Program-made: the position numbers and the translations under genes
The notes under the pieces: generated by a model
The model's input: only the letters and a program-made list of their open reading frames with translations
Told to the model about the DNA's origin: nothing
Databases searched by the model: none
In this document: one piece after another, positions 61,158-64,000 of the stretch
How positions within the stretch are numbered: the stretch's first letter is position 1
Layout of the letters: each line of letters starts with the position of its first letter
From: Xanthocytophaga agilis
GTDB taxonomy: Bacteria > Bacteroidota > Bacteroidia > Cytophagales > 172606-1
Assembly (NCBI RefSeq): GCF_030068605.1
Contig: NZ_JASJOU010000002.1
Location: 186,001 to 250,000 of the forward strand
Direction of reading: 5' to 3'
DNA length: 64,000 nt

Positions 61158-61895
61158 ATGAAAATCTTAGTCTGTATTACTCATGTTCCCGACACGACAA
61201 CTAAAATTGCCTTTACTGATAATAATACCAAATTAAATAAGGCTGGAGTACAGTTTATTACAGGTCCCTATGATGATTATGCATTATCTCGTGCTATTGA
61301 ATTGAAGGAAGCTCAAGGAGGAACCGTAACAGTTCTGAATGTAGGAGAAGCCGATACAGAACCAACAATTCGCAAAGCACTGGCAGTAGGAGCTGATGAC
61401 GCTATCCGCATCAATGCAGAGCCAACAGATGCTTATTTTGTTGCAGAACAGATTGCCAATATAGCCCGTCAAAATAGCTACGATCTGATTCTGATGGGTA
61501 GAGAATCCATCGACTTCAATGGTGGTCAGGTTCATGGTATTGTGGGCGAGATGCTGGGTATTCCATCTGTTTCACCTGTAATGAAACTGGATATTGAAGG
61601 TACTACAGCCAAGATGGCACGTGAGATTGAAGGTGGAAAAGAATATGTGGAAGTATCTCTCCCACTGGTGGCTGGCTGTCAGGAGCCTATTGCGGAATGG
61701 AAAATACCTAATATGCGTGGTATTATGTCGGCCCGCACAAAACCTCTTCAGGTTATAGAACCATCTTCTAAAGACACACTTACTCAAGTTGCCGAGTTTC
61801 AGTTGCCTGCTCCTAAAGGTGCGGTTAAAATGATACCAGCTGAAAATGCAGAACAACTAATTTCTCTACTAAAAAATGAAGCGAAAGTAATATAA
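61158..61895 (+). CDS. etfB: Electron transfer flavoprotein, beta subunit
   Basis: From ATG 61158 the 245-residue product starts KILVCITHVPDT, as in EtfB. It continues KAGVQFITGPYDDYALSRAI, DLILMGRESIDFNGGQVHGI (the AMP/adenine-binding loop) and IMSARTKPLQVIEP near the end. EtfB pairs with EtfA to pass electrons from acyl-CoA dehydrogenases to the quinone pool. The etfA gene is 555 bp downstream with a small gene between. A -7-like element TATATTTG lies at 61063-61070. Confidence 0.95.
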   Translation: MKILVCITHVPDTTTKIAFTDNNTKLNKAGVQFITGPYDDYALSRAIELKEAQGGTVTVLNVGEADTEPTIRKALAVGADDAIRINAEPTDAYFVAEQIANIARQNSYDLILMGRESIDFNGGQVHGIVGEMLGIPSVSPVMKLDIEGTTAKMAREIEGGKEYVEVSLPLVAGCQEPIAEWKIPNMRGIMSARTKPLQVIEPSSKDTLTQVAEFQLPAPKGAVKMIPAENAEQLISLLKNEAKVI

Positions 61896-61968
61896 GGCCC
61901 GACTTTTGCTTTGAACTGACTATGCAATTAATTTTAAATTAACACTCAAATTTTATCTAAACTACACT

Positions 61969-62349
61969 ATGAAAAAGTTAATCATTCTTGCATCATTTGT
62001 TATTCTTGCTTTCACTCAACACTCATTTTCTCAAGCCCCTGTTGTTCCGAAATATGAATACATGCAGGTAACAACCATTGAGTCTCTGGTTGCCGGAGGT
62101 ATGGGTCGTTCACGGATGATTTCCACAGATCCAAATGGAAAACTACAGGAACTTCCCTTAGAAAATTTCTTTAGCCTGGGTGGTATCAATTTTTCGAATG
62201 TTCGAAATAATGACAAAGTCATTACAGATAAGATCAATGAACTATCTGATCAAGGCTGGGAAGTAGCCCAGGTATCTACCGGAGCGACAGATGATTCCGG
62301 AAAAGGGATCTTCATTACCCGTTATCTGATGAGAAGGCCGAAGAAGTAA
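61969..62349 (+). CDS. Small exported protein between etfB and etfA
   Basis: The 126-residue product has a signal peptide (LIILASFVILAFTQHSFSQ). The mature part has YEYMQVTTIESLV and DKINELSDQGWEVAQVSTG, a pattern similar to DUF4177 (Y.y..v......l..lg..GWelv). The insertion of a secreted protein between two flavoprotein subunits is unusual. Function unknown. The gaps to etfB and etfA are 73 and 101 bp, so it may be on the same transcript. Confidence 0.65.
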   Translation: MKKLIILASFVILAFTQHSFSQAPVVPKYEYMQVTTIESLVAGGMGRSRMISTDPNGKLQELPLENFFSLGGINFSNVRNNDKVITDKINELSDQGWEVAQVSTGATDDSGKGIFITRYLMRRPKK

Positions 62350-62450
62350 AACAAGATATCAAAACAAGAATGTATCATTTCTTAAACACCAGACAGGTGA
62401 AACACACGTTTCTGGTATTCTCAAGTTGAATCTATTATTAAAATTCTGAT

Positions 62451-63416
62451 ATGTCTGTTCTTGTTTTTATAGAAACTGCTGAAGGCGCAGTTAAAAAATC
62501 AGCCTTGGAAGCCACAGGATATGCGGCAGAAATAGCAAAAAAAACAGGTAGCACTACCATAGCTATTGTCATTGGAACAATTGATGCAGGCGAACTGGAT
62601 AGTGTAGGAAAGTCGGGAGCCAATAAAATTCTGCATGCTACAGATGATCGCTTGAATGTACCAAGTAGTCAGTCATATGCCACTGTGATAGCACAGGCTG
62701 CAGAAAAAGAAAATGCTGAAGTTGTAGTTCTGGCCAAATCAGCATTAACAGATGCTATTGGTGCAAGACTGGCAGCTAAATTAAAGGCGGGCCTTGCTTC
62801 TAATGTTACAGAACTACCAGACCTGAGCAATGGGTTTAAAGTGAAACGCAGCATTTACACCGGAAAGGCTTTTGCAGTAACCGAAATGAAATCTGCCAAA
62901 AAGATTCTGACCATTAAGAAAAATGTGTTTACACCAGAAGAAACAGGCAGTGTAGCTCCCATTGAAGCGTTTACACCTACTTTATCTGAGGCAGAGTTTG
63001 CTATTAAAGTCACAGGCGAAGAGAAAGCTTCAGGAGAAATCTCTCTGACTGAAGCAGATATCGTTGTATCCGGAGGCCGTGGTCTGAAAGGTCCGGAAAA
63101 CTGGGGGATCATTGAAGAGCTGGCACATGCATTACATGCAGCAACCGGATGTTCTAAACCTGTATCAGATTTAGGATGGAGGCCACATCACGAACACGTA
63201 GGACAAACTGGGATCAAGGTAAGCCCGAACCTGTATATAGCAGTAGGTATTTCCGGAGCCATTCAGCACCTGGCAGGCGTCAATTCCTCTAAGGTGATTG
63301 TAGTTATAAACAAAGATCCGGAAGCACCATTCTTCAAAGCAGCTGATTATGGCATTGTGGGGGATGCATTTGATGTACTTCCCCGCCTGACTAAAGCAGT
63401 GCAGGCTGCCAAATAA
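62451..63416 (+). CDS. etfA: Electron transfer flavoprotein, alpha subunit
   Basis: The 321-residue product has the EtfA start (VLVFIETAEGAVKKSALEAT) and the C-terminal FAD domain: GGRGLKGPENWGIIEELAHA, then GCSKPVSDLGWRPHHEHVGQ, TGIKVSPNLYIAVGISGAIQ and HLAGVNSSKVIVVINKDPEA. It forms the FAD-holding half of the heterodimer with EtfB. A clear terminator follows. Confidence 0.96.
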   Translation: MSVLVFIETAEGAVKKSALEATGYAAEIAKKTGSTTIAIVIGTIDAGELDSVGKSGANKILHATDDRLNVPSSQSYATVIAQAAEKENAEVVVLAKSALTDAIGARLAAKLKAGLASNVTELPDLSNGFKVKRSIYTGKAFAVTEMKSAKKILTIKKNVFTPEETGSVAPIEAFTPTLSEAEFAIKVTGEEKASGEISLTEADIVVSGGRGLKGPENWGIIEELAHALHAATGCSKPVSDLGWRPHHEHVGQTGIKVSPNLYIAVGISGAIQHLAGVNSSKVIVVINKDPEAPFFKAADYGIVGDAFDVLPRLTKAVQAAK

Positions 63417-63433
63417 ATCTGCTCTTATTTAGT

Positions 63434-63494
63434 AAACCTCTGACATTTTGCTCATTCATGGAATGAGAGTAAACTTGTCAGAGGTTTTTTTATT
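63434..63494 (+). terminator. Terminator of the etf genes
   Basis: AAACCTCTGACA (63434-63445) pairs with TGTCAGAGGTTT (63476-63487), followed by TTTTTATTTC. The loop of 30 nt contains a smaller hairpin (CTCATTC/GAATGAG). Confidence 0.85.
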
Positions 63495-63636
63495 TCAGAA
63501 AAGAGCTATACATTTCTGATTCAACACATAAAATTATGGGAATGATCTGGTGATTAATTTTTGTTATCCATAAAATATTATAAAATTGCAACCGGAAATC
63601 CGATATCTGACTATTGCTATAAATTAACGTACGAAC

Positions 63637-64000
63637 GTGGATAAAATTAAATTAGAAATATTAGGACTATCTTCCAGTCAATCACAGTCAGGGTCTTTTG
63701 CATTGGTGTTAGGTGAAGAACGTGGCAACCGCCGTTTACCAATTATTATTGGCATGTTTGAGGCTCAGGCTATTGCTATTGAAATTGAGAAAATTGTTCC
63801 CAACCGGCCTATGACTCATGATTTGTTTAAGTCATTTGCACAATCCTTTAAATTTTCTATTCTGGAGATTGTGATATCTGACTTGCGCGAAGGAGTATTC
63901 TATGCAAAGATTGTGTGTACAGATGGAGTAAAGATGATAGATATTGATGCTCGGCCATCAGATGCCATTGCTATTGGGCTAAGATTTGGAGTGCCTATCT
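63637..64000 (+). CDS. Bifunctional nuclease family protein (DUF151), partial
   Basis: The frame opens with a GTG at 63637 (no ATG upstream) and runs to the window edge, 121 codons. It reads KIKLEILGLSSSQSQSGSFA, LGEERGNRRLPIIIGMFEAQ, AIAIEIEKIVPNRPMTHDLF, ILEIVISDLREGVFYAKIVC and IDIDARPSDAIAIGLRFGVP. This is the BFN (DUF151) domain, known from a plant nuclease and Thermotoga. In bacteria a UvrBC-like motif often follows at the C-terminus, which is outside the window. Confidence 0.9.
   Translation, partial: MDKIKLEILGLSSSQSQSGSFALVLGEERGNRRLPIIIGMFEAQAIAIEIEKIVPNRPMTHDLFKSFAQSFKFSILEIVISDLREGVFYAKIVCTDGVKMIDIDARPSDAIAIGLRFGVPI

Noticed and set aside
1-64000. CRISPR arrays, rRNA genes and complete tRNA genes
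   Set aside because: No regularly spaced repeats or conserved rRNA/tRNA segments were seen beyond the fragment at 2908.

Overview
The window is AT-rich chromosomal DNA from a member of the Bacteroidota, most likely a Cytophagales-type gliding or soil bacterium. The pointers are a TPP-riboswitch-controlled TonB receptor, a TonB protein with the typical Bacteroidota N-terminus, a promoter of the Bacteroidota form (TTTG, 20 nt, TAnnTTTG), SpoIIAA/STAS-like proteins and a fused SpmA/SpmB. No rRNA, intact tRNA or CRISPR array was seen. The genus is an inference.

Bases 1-10,100 are a decayed, rearranged prophage mixed with non-phage genes. An early-gene block on the minus strand (1-1470) faces a LexA/CI-like repressor. 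A 16-nt piece resembling a tRNA 3' end, its terminator and direct repeats precede the first ~39 codons of an integrase, which runs tail-to-tail into a truncated tape-measure gene. The tape-measure gene carries an in-frame stop and its upstream neighbour carries a frameshift. A further ORF (6342-7520) appears to be an in-frame fusion of an S49-type head protease with a tail or baseplate protein. A BNR-repeat protein, an acyltransferase, a lipoprotein and a DUF3592-like protein lie among these remnants.

Bases 10,100-21,200 are accessory DNA. They hold an XRE regulator, a lipoprotein with WKNG repeats and a broken paralogue, small zinc-ribbon proteins, and four leucine-rich-repeat genes with the same N-terminal module and usually the same C-terminal cap (three in tandem, one 2.8 kb away). 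Two near-identical terminator-like hairpins lie just before the fourth.

Bases 21,200-31,900 are mostly core genes: an MsbA-like ABC exporter, truA, an Lrp/AsnC regulator, a thioredoxin-fold protein, an ECF-type sigma factor followed by an anti-sigma-like TPR protein, a K+ channel with RCK domain, and a thiamine TonB receptor under a TPP riboswitch.

Bases 32,400-38,000 hold the neighbourhood I find most interesting: a group II aromatic-amino-acid-type decarboxylase followed by an arylalkylamine-N-acetyltransferase-like GNAT gene, two STAS-like proteins, and a protein with the whole layout of a GRAS domain (the fold of plant DELLA/SCARECROW proteins, predicted to be a methyltransferase in bacteria). 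Decarboxylase, N-acetyltransferase and candidate methyltransferase together suggest a small aromatic-amine pathway.

Bases 38,200-45,100 carry a NadR-like kinase and four co-directional exported proteins, including a 972-residue TPR protein. Bases 45,400-53,300 carry ferritin, gamma-carbonic anhydrase, TonB, a cystathionine gamma-synthase/lyase-type enzyme, an M14 peptidase and SpmAB. Bases 54,100-60,200 form a small carbohydrate locus: GH5-like and GH127 hydrolases divergent from UxaA-type dehydratase and an SDR dehydrogenase. The window ends with a TPR protein, etfB, a small exported protein, etfA and the start of a bifunctional nuclease gene.
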